Part shown: positions 1 to 6,282 of the stretch, one piece after another
How the letters are laid out: every line of letters begins with the position of its first letter
Numbering within the stretch: the first letter of the stretch is position 1
Notes under the pieces: model-generated
The model's input: only the letters and a program-made list of their open reading frames with translations
Databases searched by the model: none
Told to the model about the DNA's origin: nothing
NCBI GenBank assembly: GCA_021827245.1
Contig: JAKAWN010000035.1
Location: 1 to 27,355 of the forward strand
Origin: Acidobacteriota bacterium
Lineage (GTDB): Bacteria; Acidobacteriota; Terriglobia; UBA7540
Direction of reading: 5' to 3'
DNA: 27,355 bases
Translations under genes and position numbers: made by a program

Positions 1-3
1 GCT

Positions 4-74
4 GTAGCGGCGGCTTTACGCCGCCAGCCCGTGCTGAAAGCAATAGGCTTATGGCGGGATGAACCCGCCGCTAC
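4..74. repeat. REP-like nested palindrome
   Basis: Two arms in inverted orientation, 4-25 and 53-74, share the outer ten bases GTAGCGGCGG / CCGCCGCTAC. Each arm also folds alone: 9-14 pairs with 20-25 (GGCGGC/GCCGCC, 5-base loop) and 53-58 pairs with 64-69 (GGCGGG/CCCGCC, 5-base loop). The element can therefore form either one long stem or two small hairpins, as in REP/BIME-type intergenic repeats. No second copy was seen in this window, so its repetitive nature is inferred from its architecture only. Confidence 0.6.
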
Positions 75-183
75 ATCCCCTCTAATGTGTTTTTCAGCAA
101 CCTGCTAAGACTCGCAAGGCTGGATGAGATAGGTTGAAATCAATAGCCTCGCCGCTACGCTTGCGCCGGCATGTCGCTCATAC

Positions 184-657
184 ATGGAACATCAACCTTT
201 TAAAGAGTCCCGGCGCTCCTTTGAGTCGATCATTCAGCGGGTGCTGCCGCACCGATATCCTTTCCTGCTTGTAGATCGAGTCACCCGTTTTATTCCTGGA
301 GTCGAAATTCACGGTGTAAAGACCTTCAGCGTAAATGAAGAGGCGCTGGCAGGGTATTTTTCTCCTTCGCCATTTGTCCCTACCGGTATCATGCTGGAGG
401 CTGTCACCCAGTTGGGTGCGATCCTGGTGCTGGAAAGACCTGAAATGGCTGATAAAATCGCCATGATCCTTCAGATTCCCTTTGCGCACATGCATCGCAT
501 CATTGTTGCCGGTGACACCGTGCGCTTCGAAGCTCGCATTCTGAAGATGCGTGAGACACTGGGAGAACTTCAAGGCTCGGCTCACGTGGGAAGCGAACTC
601 GTCGCTGAGGGCCAGATACGCTTTGCAATTGCTAATCGTGTTGGCGTGCTCGGCTAA
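184..657 (+). CDS. FabZ-like hotdog-fold 3-hydroxyacyl-ACP dehydratase homologue, catalytic His absent
   Basis: A 157-residue protein of FabZ length. The N-terminal signature LPHRYPFLLVDRV (21-33) is typical of FabZ, which dehydrates beta-hydroxyacyl-ACP in fatty acid synthesis. The active-site segment reads AGYFSPSPFVPTGIMLEAVTQ-like at 56-76. In FabZ this region is GHFPxxPxxPGVLxxEAMAQ, so the catalytic His is Tyr58 here while the acidic partner, Glu72, is kept. The central hotdog strand and C-terminal part look complete, so this is not a decayed gene. It may bind acyl chains without dehydrating them, or use an altered mechanism. No clear Shine-Dalgarno precedes the ATG at 184. It lies 10 bases before the dus gene and is probably co-transcribed with it. 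FabZ-family membership is secure; activity is doubtful. Confidence 0.85.
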   Translation: MEHQPFKESRRSFESIIQRVLPHRYPFLLVDRVTRFIPGVEIHGVKTFSVNEEALAGYFSPSPFVPTGIMLEAVTQLGAILVLERPEMADKIAMILQIPFAHMHRIIVAGDTVRFEARILKMRETLGELQGSAHVGSELVAEGQIRFAIANRVGVLG

Positions 658-667
658 AAGTCGTCAC

Positions 668-1678
668 ATGCTGTTTGAGAAGCTCCAAATCCGCAACTTG
701 CAAATCGAGCCTGCACACATTCTGGCGCCAATGGCCGGAATTACCGACACTGTTTTTCGGCGGTTTATCAAGCGTCTGGGGGGCTGTGGTCTCATCATGA
801 CCGAGTTCGTATCAAGCGAGGCTATGGTTCGTCAGAACATCAGATCACAGCGATACCTCTACTACGCTGAAGAGGAACGTCCAATCACTGCTCAGATTTT
901 CGGCGCGGATCCTCAACACCTGGCCGAGGCCGCACGCATGATCGAGGATTTGGGATTTGATGCGGTCGACCTCAATCTCGGATGTCCGGCAAGAAAGGTT
1001 GTGAAGTGTGGTGGTTCGGGTTTGCTGCGGGACTTGCCATTGCTCGGAACCATCTTTCAGAAAATCCGCGCTGCTGTTAGCATTCCATTCACAACCAAGA
1101 TTCGCTCCGGCTGGAGCGAAGAAGAAATTGTTGCATGCGAAGTCGCCAGGCTCGCGGAGGATTCAGGCGTGGACGCAATAGCAATCCATCCGCGTACTCG
1201 CCTTCAGGGTTACAGCGGCAAGGCGCGATGGGAGATTACCAGGGAAATCAAAACCGGCGTTAGAATCCCGGTTATAGGAAATGGAGACGTCATGGCGCCG
1301 CCGGACGCAGCAGCTCTACAAAGACAGACCGGCTGTGATGCCGTGATGATCGGACGCGCAGCACCCACAAATCCATGGATTTTTCGCCAAATGGAATCAT
1401 TCTCACGGACCGGATCGTATGAGCAGCCTTCGGATATGGATCGCTATCAGCTCATCCGGGACTATTACGCGATGCTGGTCGAAGAAGAAACCCCGGGAGC
1501 AATCGGGAAGATGAAACAATTCGCAGGCTGGTTTACCCACGGCGTCAGGAATGGGACTGAACTCCGCCGGAGCATCCAGAGCGCCAAAAATCCCCCGGAA
1601 GTGCTTTCCCGAGTTGATGACTTTTTTGCACGCACACTTCTCTCCCGCCCTTCCATGCAATCCGGCGTTTCGCCTTAG
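668..1678 (+). CDS. dus: tRNA-dihydrouridine synthase (DusB-like)
   Basis: This FMN enzyme family reduces uridines in the D-loop of tRNA. The 336-residue protein has the Dus TIM-barrel signatures in order: APMAGITDTVFRRF (20-33), DLNLGCPARKV (101-111) with the catalytic Cys106, the HPRTRLQGYSG segment, IPVIGNGDV, and AVMIGRAAPTNPWIF of the phosphate-binding region. The open frame runs 39 codons further upstream into fabZ-like, but ATG 668 gives the usual N-terminus (MLFEKLQIRN) and starts 10 bases after the fabZ-like stop. No strong ribosome site is visible, which fits coupling to the upstream gene. The DusB subgroup is a guess from overall similarity. The gene ends 37 bases from the convergent rsmI stop. 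Confidence 0.93.
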   Translation: MLFEKLQIRNLQIEPAHILAPMAGITDTVFRRFIKRLGGCGLIMTEFVSSEAMVRQNIRSQRYLYYAEEERPITAQIFGADPQHLAEAARMIEDLGFDAVDLNLGCPARKVVKCGGSGLLRDLPLLGTIFQKIRAAVSIPFTTKIRSGWSEEEIVACEVARLAEDSGVDAIAIHPRTRLQGYSGKARWEITREIKTGVRIPVIGNGDVMAPPDAAALQRQTGCDAVMIGRAAPTNPWIFRQMESFSRTGSYEQPSDMDRYQLIRDYYAMLVEEETPGAIGKMKQFAGWFTHGVRNGTELRRSIQSAKNPPEVLSRVDDFFARTLLSRPSMQSGVSP

Positions 1679-1715
1679 GCAATGGCTTGTTGGATTTCTG
1701 AGGCCTTCAGGGAGA

Positions 1716-2606
1716 CTATTTCCCCTCACTTTTCTCTAGTTGGAGCTGCCGGTAAGCCTCGCTGCGTGAAATCCCGCGAGACCGGGCAATAATTTTCAAG
1801 GCGCTGCGCTCATCGAGCCCCTCACTCGCTCTAAGACGTTCAATCTCGCCCTGAACTGAAAAACTCACTGGAACGTTCTCGTGCTGGGCAACTCCCGGAC
1901 CCACGATAACCGTTAGCTCGCCCTTGATAGGTTCTTTCTTCAGGAGATCGCGAATCTCTCCTATGGAGCCTCGAACAAATTCCTCGTGAATTTTTGTTAC
2001 TTCCCTCGCAATGACCGCTTCGCGCTCGCCCAGAATGTCGTGCATGTCCCGCAGAGAGTCAATAATCCGGTGAGGAGCTTCGTAGAAAACGATCGTCTTT
2101 TCGAAGCTACCCAGCGACGTCAATGTCTTGCGTCGGGCGGATCTCTTTATCGGCAAAAATCCGGCAAAGATAAACTCGTCCATGGGGAGGCCGGCTGTGG
2201 TGAGGGCCGCCACCAACGCGGAAGGTCCTGGAATCGGCACGACAGGGATCTTGTGTCGAATCGCGAGATGAACAAGCCGAAAGCCCGGATCAGAAAGGAC
2301 CGGCGTGCCCGCATCAGACACCAGGGAGATGACACTTCCCTGCTCCATTTCAAGAACGAGTTCAGGTGCGCGGGTCATCTCATTGTGTTCGTGGTAACTG
2401 ATCGTCCGAGTCCGGATGTCGTAATGGTTCAGGAGTTTCTGCGTTCTGCGGGTATCCTCGCACGCAATAAGGTCCGAAGCCTTGAGGGTATTCAACGCCC
2501 GCAGCGTGATGTCCTCCAGATTCCCGATTGGTGTTCCTACAACGTACAGCCGGCCGGCCGACACATGCGAGGATGAGTAACGGGCGGGAAGGTTCGGTTT
2601 GTCCAT
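1716..2606 (-). CDS. rsmI: 16S rRNA (cytidine-1402-2'-O)-methyltransferase RsmI
   Basis: RsmI uses SAM to methylate the 2'-OH of C1402 in the decoding centre of 16S rRNA. The 296-residue protein shows the tetrapyrrole-methylase-fold signatures of the family: LYVVGTPIGNLEDITLRAL (about 20-38), ACEDTRRT, SLVSDAGTPVLSDPG, PIPGPSALVAAL, FAGFLP, and FYEAPHRI with EREAVIARE and TKIHEEFVRG. The C-terminal helical extension (RLRASEGLDERSALKIIARSRG) is also usual for RsmI. Length is normal. The ATG at 2606 is the first sensible start, with only a weak GAG upstream. It is transcribed away from the fmdB-type gene, with 171 bases between its start and the plus-strand promoter at 2778. Confidence 0.95.
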   Translation of the reverse strand: MDKPNLPARYSSSHVSAGRLYVVGTPIGNLEDITLRALNTLKASDLIACEDTRRTQKLLNHYDIRTRTISYHEHNEMTRAPELVLEMEQGSVISLVSDAGTPVLSDPGFRLVHLAIRHKIPVVPIPGPSALVAALTTAGLPMDEFIFAGFLPIKRSARRKTLTSLGSFEKTIVFYEAPHRIIDSLRDMHDILGEREAVIAREVTKIHEEFVRGSIGEIRDLLKKEPIKGELTVIVGPGVAQHENVPVSFSVQGEIERLRASEGLDERSALKIIARSRGISRSEAYRQLQLEKSEGK

Positions 2607-2777
2607 GAATATTGTCTCGTTTCGCAGTTTTTACCTCTACACTTCGGCCTCCAGTGTACCAATTGCACTCCGGCCACACAACCTGTCCTGCTGGGAACAA
2701 GCTGCAAGCAATGACGTTGGCCTGGCGGCTCAGCAGACATCCAAGCCCCTGACACGGCTACTACGGACACGACAACT

Positions 2778-2807
2778 TTGACCGGACCTCGCATCCACTG
2801 GTATAAT
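2778..2807 (+). promoter_or_regulatory. Sigma-70-type promoter for the FmdB-type gene
   Basis: TTGACC at 2778-2783 and a perfect TATAAT at 2802-2807 are separated by 18 bases. This is the best sigma-70 match seen in the window. It predicts a start near 2814 and a leader of about 20 bases that carries the AGGAGGTGA ribosome site. Confidence 0.7.
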
Positions 2808-2823
2808 GAATTTTTGCTTTGGT

Positions 2824-2832
2824 AGGAGGTGA
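2824..2832 (+). promoter_or_regulatory. Ribosome binding site that decides the TTG start at 2835
   Basis: AGGAGGTGA at 2824-2832 is a near-perfect anti-16S sequence. A GTG at 2829 is in frame with the gene but lies inside this site, so it cannot be the start. TTG at 2835, five bases after AGGAGG, is well placed and gives the family's usual N-terminus MPLYEYRC. Confidence 0.75.
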
Positions 2833-2834
2833 GT

Positions 2835-3137
2835 TTGCCTCTTTACGAGTATCGATGTGAAAAGTGTGAATCTCGGATCGAAAAGATTCAGAAATTCAGT
2901 GATTCCCCATTGACAATCTGCGAGAAGTGCGGTGGAACGCTTACCCGGCTGCTGTCAGCTCCTGCGATTCAATTTAAGGGAACGGGATGGTACGTGACTG
3001 ACTACGCACGGAAGTCGTCATCCGGGGGAAGCAGCAGAGGTGACGGCGCATCCGCCGCAAAGCCAACCTCGTCCACGGAGTCTTCTGCCCGTTCCACTAG
3101 CACGCCCGCTGACACAAAGCCCTCTATGGGCAAATAG
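2835..3137 (+). CDS. FmdB-family zinc ribbon protein
   Basis: A 100-residue protein beginning MPLYEYRCEKC when read from TTG 2835. It has an N-terminal zinc ribbon of two CxxC pairs (Cys8/Cys11 and, about 20 residues on, CEKCGG), then the family segment LSAPAIQFKGTGWYVTDYA. The tail is disordered and rich in Ser, Ala and Thr. This is the FmdB/CxxC_CXXC_SSSS family, a putative regulatory zinc ribbon first noted beside formamidase genes; its molecular role is not established. It has its own strong promoter and ribosome site. It stands alone on the plus strand, between rsmI and the DinB-like gene on the other strand. Confidence 0.88.
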   Translation: MPLYEYRCEKCESRIEKIQKFSDSPLTICEKCGGTLTRLLSAPAIQFKGTGWYVTDYARKSSSGGSSRGDGASAAKPTSSTESSARSTSTPADTKPSMGK

Positions 3138-3215
3138 CAGGCCAGCCAGATGACCGGCACTGCGCGCAACGGTTCCGGCAAGCGCAAAATGTATAGGGCA
3201 ACAGCTACTTTCCTC

Positions 3216-3716
3216 TTATCCCTCCAGCCAGGCACCCAACAGTTTGCGAACCAGAACGAGTTCCCCCAAATGATACGCGTTGTGGTCTGCGACCAGCAAG
3301 GCCTCGCGCAGGATAGTCTGCCCTTCTCCGTGAGGAATGCGCGCAAAGAGGTCGGTCGATGGGTTGGACACTAAGGCCCCCATATCCTTCAGGTCATGCC
3401 GAAACGCCTTGATGGACTTGGTCCAGGCATCGTTGTCGGGAGGAGCATCACCCTTCGGCCAGTAACCGGTCGGGAAGTCCGGTGAAACGTGCGTCGAGCT
3501 CCTGCTGAATTCCAGAATATCCCACTGGGCGATTCGCATGTGCTCGAGCAACCGCCAGGGAGTGTGCGAAATCCCTGGGGGGTGCACTCCGCGCAGCTTG
3601 GGCGGCAGTTTCGCAATAGCAGCCTCGAAATCGACGTGAGCACCGCCGCCGTCGAGAACATAAAGCAAATGCTTGCGCAAGGCAGCCTGTTCGTCTTTCA
3701 CTTTGATTCCTTTCAT
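3216..3716 (-). CDS. DinB-like four-helix-bundle protein
   Basis: A 166-residue protein with the DinB/YfiT-like layout. A first helix region is followed by a His-bearing segment ([14 protein letters not shown]), then a C-terminal [19 protein letters not shown] with the HxxxH pair that normally completes a three-His metal site. DinB-fold proteins are metal-binding bundles; some are thiol S-transferases, but the function of most is unknown. No SD precedes ATG 3716, whereas AGGA lies six bases before an in-frame GTG at 3701, so translation may start there (161 residues). The gene lies downstream of galU on the same strand with 86 bases between, and could be co-transcribed. It is one of two DinB-like genes in the window, and the two are clearly different in sequence. 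Confidence 0.82.
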   Translation of the reverse strand: MKGIKVKDEQAALRKHLLYVLDGGGAHVDFEAAIAKLPPKLRGVHPPGISHTPWRLLEHMRIAQWDILEFSRSSTHVSPDFPTGYWPKGDAPPDNDAWTKSIKAFRHDLKDMGALVSNPSTDLFARIPHGEGQTILREALLVADHNAYHLGELVLVRKLLGAWLEG

Positions 3717-3802
3717 ATGTTTTTGACGTGGTCATTTCAGGCGATCGATCAGCTTCTGCTGGGCCATCGCCCATTTTCAGGCAAGCTGCGATGTCAGAGT
3801 CG

Positions 3803-4681
3803 CTATAGCTTTAGGGACTTGAGATACTTGCGAAAATGTGCCCCCATATTCGGCTCTTTCAGTGCAAATTCCACCGTGGCCTTCAAAAATCCAAGCTTGT
3901 CTCCGGCATCATAACGCTTTCCTTCGAAAATGAAACCATAGATAGGCTCATCACTCAACAGGCTCTTGAGAGCGTCTGTTAACTGCACCTCGCCACCCTT
4001 GCCCCGCCGTGTTGAGGCCAGCTTTTTGAAGATTTTGGGAGTGAGAATATAGCGCCCAATAATCGCCATATTGGATGGCGCAACTGCAGGAGAAGGCTTT
4101 TCAACCAAGTCCCTTACTCTGAAAAGGCGGCCTTCCCATCTTGAATCGCGCACTGGTTCTGCGTCGATGATTCCGTAACTGCCTACCGTTGACTTCGGGA
4201 CACGCTCGATAGCCAGGATAGATGCGTTGAATTCGTAAAACACATCGGTCATCTGCTTCAAACACGGCACGCGGCTGTCAATAACATCATCTGAGAGCAC
4301 GACGGCAAAGGGCTCCTCATCCACTAGATCCCGGGACATCAGTACGGCGTGGCCCAGCCCCTTCGGATGTTTTTGCCGGAGATAAACAACATTGCACAAA
4401 TCCGATATTGCGCGTACTTGTCTCCGCAAGGGCTCTTTCCCTCGCCCTGCCAGCTCGTGCTCAAGCTCGGCAGATACGTCAAAATGGTTTTCGATAGCAC
4501 TCTTGCCTCGCCCTGTTACAAAGATCGTCAGAGGAATTCCGGCAGCGGCAACTTCCTCAACCGCATATTGAACGAGCGGTTTATCTACAACGGGCAGCAT
4601 TTCTTTGGGTTGAGCCTTCGTTGCGGGTAAGAATCTGGTACCCAATCCAGCCACAGGCAACACTGCTTTCCGTACTCTCAT
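3803..4681 (-). CDS. galU: UTP-glucose-1-phosphate uridylyltransferase
   Basis: GalU makes UDP-glucose from UTP and glucose-1-phosphate for cell-surface polysaccharides and galactose metabolism. The 292-residue protein starts MRVRKAVLPVAGLGTRFLPA, the nucleotide-binding loop, followed by TKAQPKEMLPVVDKPLVQYA, the VVLSDDVID acidic motif (about 127-135), the sugar-binding DLVEKPSP segment and GRYILTPKIF. The frame stays open to 4714, but ATG 4681 is preferred because AGGGAG lies about seven bases upstream and the protein then starts as the family does. A promoter and tandem direct repeats lie just upstream (4729-4793). Downstream is the DinB-like gene on the same strand. Confidence 0.94.
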   Translation of the reverse strand: MRVRKAVLPVAGLGTRFLPATKAQPKEMLPVVDKPLVQYAVEEVAAAGIPLTIFVTGRGKSAIENHFDVSAELEHELAGRGKEPLRRQVRAISDLCNVVYLRQKHPKGLGHAVLMSRDLVDEEPFAVVLSDDVIDSRVPCLKQMTDVFYEFNASILAIERVPKSTVGSYGIIDAEPVRDSRWEGRLFRVRDLVEKPSPAVAPSNMAIIGRYILTPKIFKKLASTRRGKGGEVQLTDALKSLLSDEPIYGFIFEGKRYDAGDKLGFLKATVEFALKEPNMGAHFRKYLKSLKL

Positions 4682-4728
4682 AGTTCTCTCCCTAGCATTC
4701 CTGTGAGATCGCAATCCTAAGCAAGCTC

Positions 4729-4758
4729 AGTCTAACGTCATTGCAGGAACTCAGTCAA
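4729..4758 (-). promoter_or_regulatory. Candidate sigma-70 promoter of galU
   Basis: Read on the minus strand, TTGACT (4758-4753) and TAGACT (4734-4729) are 18 bases apart. The -35 matches five of six consensus bases and the -10 four of six. The predicted transcript has a leader of about 40 bases to the galU ATG at 4681. Confidence 0.45.
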
Positions 4759-4762
4759 AGGT

Positions 4763-4793
4763 TAGGCGGAACCTCGGAAGGGTAGACGGAACC
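4763..4793. repeat. Tandem 11-bp direct repeats just upstream of the galU -35
   Basis: TAGGCGGAACC (4763-4773) and TAGACGGAACC (4783-4793) match at 10 of 11 bases. They are 20 bases apart, about two helical turns. The nearer copy ends four bases from the putative galU -35, where an activator's tandem sites would be expected. The binding protein is unknown. Confidence 0.45.
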
Positions 4794-4965
4794 CAAGTCA
4801 AATAGTGGCCACGAAGGATTCAATGCGGCTATTACCGGAACATAAGTTGTTTGCTTCCATATTTATTCAATTCCCCCTCTGTATTTACTTACGCTTGAAA
4901 CGAATATCTGGTGAGAGGAGTTGGCCTTTCAGTTATCCTTTGAGTGCATGGTAAGATTATTGATT

Positions 4966-6111
4966 ATGCTTGTTCTTGGAATTGAATCCAGCTGCGATGA
5001 GACGGCCGCCGCCGTCGTGGCGGATGGTACTCGAATTCTCTCGAACGTTGTGGCCTCCCAAATCAAGATCCACGAAAGGTTCGGGGGCGTTGTTCCGGAA
5101 CTGGCTTCCCGCGAACATTTAAGGAAAATCGTGCCCATCGTGGATGCGGCCTGCGAGCAGGCTGGGACTACCCTTGAGGATATTGAAGCGGTGGCGGTCA
5201 CAGCCGGGCCAGGTCTGATTGGCTCGCTACTGGTGGGGCTGGTTTACGGCAAGGCCCTGGCGCTTTCCTTGGGTAAGCCACTGGTCGGGGTCAACCATTT
5301 GGAGGGCCACATCCACGCCGTTTTGCTCCACAACACAATCGAGAGACAGGACGGGAAGCCTGTTCCTGTGGCTGGCTTCCCGAACGTGACTCTGGTGGTG
5401 TCCGGCGGGCATACCGTCTTGTACCGGGTGGACTCGGATTTGCCTTCAGAGGGCGTCTGCCGCTCATTCTCCTACAAAATGCTCGGGCAGACGCGAGACG
5501 ATGCAGCGGGAGAAGCTTTCGACAAAATAGCCAAGCTTCTGGCGCTCGGGTACCCGGGTGGCCCCGTCATCGACCGTCTGGCTGCCCACGGCAATCCGCA
5601 CGGGGTGGAATTTGGGCGCATTCGCATGAAAGGCAACCAGCTCGATTTCAGCTTTTCCGGTCTGAAAACAGCCGTCCTTTATCGTGTTCGAGGAACGACG
5701 CTTGCTACTGAGGCAGAGGCGCGGCGCAACTGGCGCAACGTGTCACCCGATGAGATAAGCCTGGAGGAACTCCGAAGTCATTGCTCTCAAGCTACGCTGG
5801 ATCTTGTTGCAAGCTTCCAAGAGGCAGTGGTGACCGATCTGGTCGAGCGCACCCTCCGCGCGGCAACCAGCATCGAGAGCAGGACGATTTTCGTCTCCGG
5901 AGGAGTCGCCTGCAATTCTCTTCTTCGCGAGCGTTTCGCAAAGGCAGGAGAGGAACACGGTTTGAATGTCTTCTTCCCGTCCCCGGGTCTCTCCACCGAC
6001 AACGGCGCCATGATCGCCGCGGCCGGATACTATAAGCTGATTGCAGGCCAGCATGACGATTCAACACTAAATGCCCATGCTTCTCTGCCGTTGGGGAACG
6101 GTCTCGAATGA
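4966..6111 (+). CDS. tsaD: tRNA N6-adenosine threonylcarbamoyltransferase TsaD
   Basis: TsaD transfers the threonylcarbamoyl group to A37 of ANN-decoding tRNAs, working with TsaB, TsaC and TsaE. The 381-residue protein has the ASKHA-fold signatures: LGIESSCDETAAAVV (4-18), the metal-binding HLEGH (His111, His115), VSGGHT, GEAFDKIAKLL, DFSFSGLKTAV (227-237), VSGGVACNSLLR and STDNGAMIAAAG. Residues about 240-276 hold a charged, Cys-containing insertion, longer than usual, before the SFQEAVV helix. ATG 4966 gives the canonical start MLVLGIESS. Earlier in-frame starts exist at 4948 (ATG) and 4921 (TTG directly abutting AGAGGAG, too close to work well), so the start is only moderately certain. It is divergent from galU across 284 bases. 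Confidence 0.94.
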   Translation: MLVLGIESSCDETAAAVVADGTRILSNVVASQIKIHERFGGVVPELASREHLRKIVPIVDAACEQAGTTLEDIEAVAVTAGPGLIGSLLVGLVYGKALALSLGKPLVGVNHLEGHIHAVLLHNTIERQDGKPVPVAGFPNVTLVVSGGHTVLYRVDSDLPSEGVCRSFSYKMLGQTRDDAAGEAFDKIAKLLALGYPGGPVIDRLAAHGNPHGVEFGRIRMKGNQLDFSFSGLKTAVLYRVRGTTLATEAEARRNWRNVSPDEISLEELRSHCSQATLDLVASFQEAVVTDLVERTLRAATSIESRTIFVSGGVACNSLLRERFAKAGEEHGLNVFFPSPGLSTDNGAMIAAAGYYKLIAGQHDDSTLNAHASLPLGNGLE

Positions 6112-6282
6112 GCGGTGTCCGATTCTGCTTGGCGCCTCTCAATGATTTGTCATCCTGTGCCACCAATGTTCACGCGAGCGAACCTGCTCTGGGCACATCT
6201 TTATGTCACGTTCCACCCATTTCCGAAAGGGGCTCACTGGAAATCACTTTGCATGCTCCAGGCAACTCCTGAATAAGAGAGC

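Noticed and set aside
1986..2576. 196-codon plus-strand open frame
   Set aside because: Antisense shadow of rsmI.
2829..2831. GTG as start of the FmdB-type gene
   Set aside because: It lies inside the ribosome binding site; TTG 2835 fits both spacing and family N-terminus.
3489..3914. 141-codon plus-strand frame bridging the DinB-like gene and galU
   Set aside because: It covers the reverse strand of parts of two real genes and the gap between them, and has no convincing start or motif.
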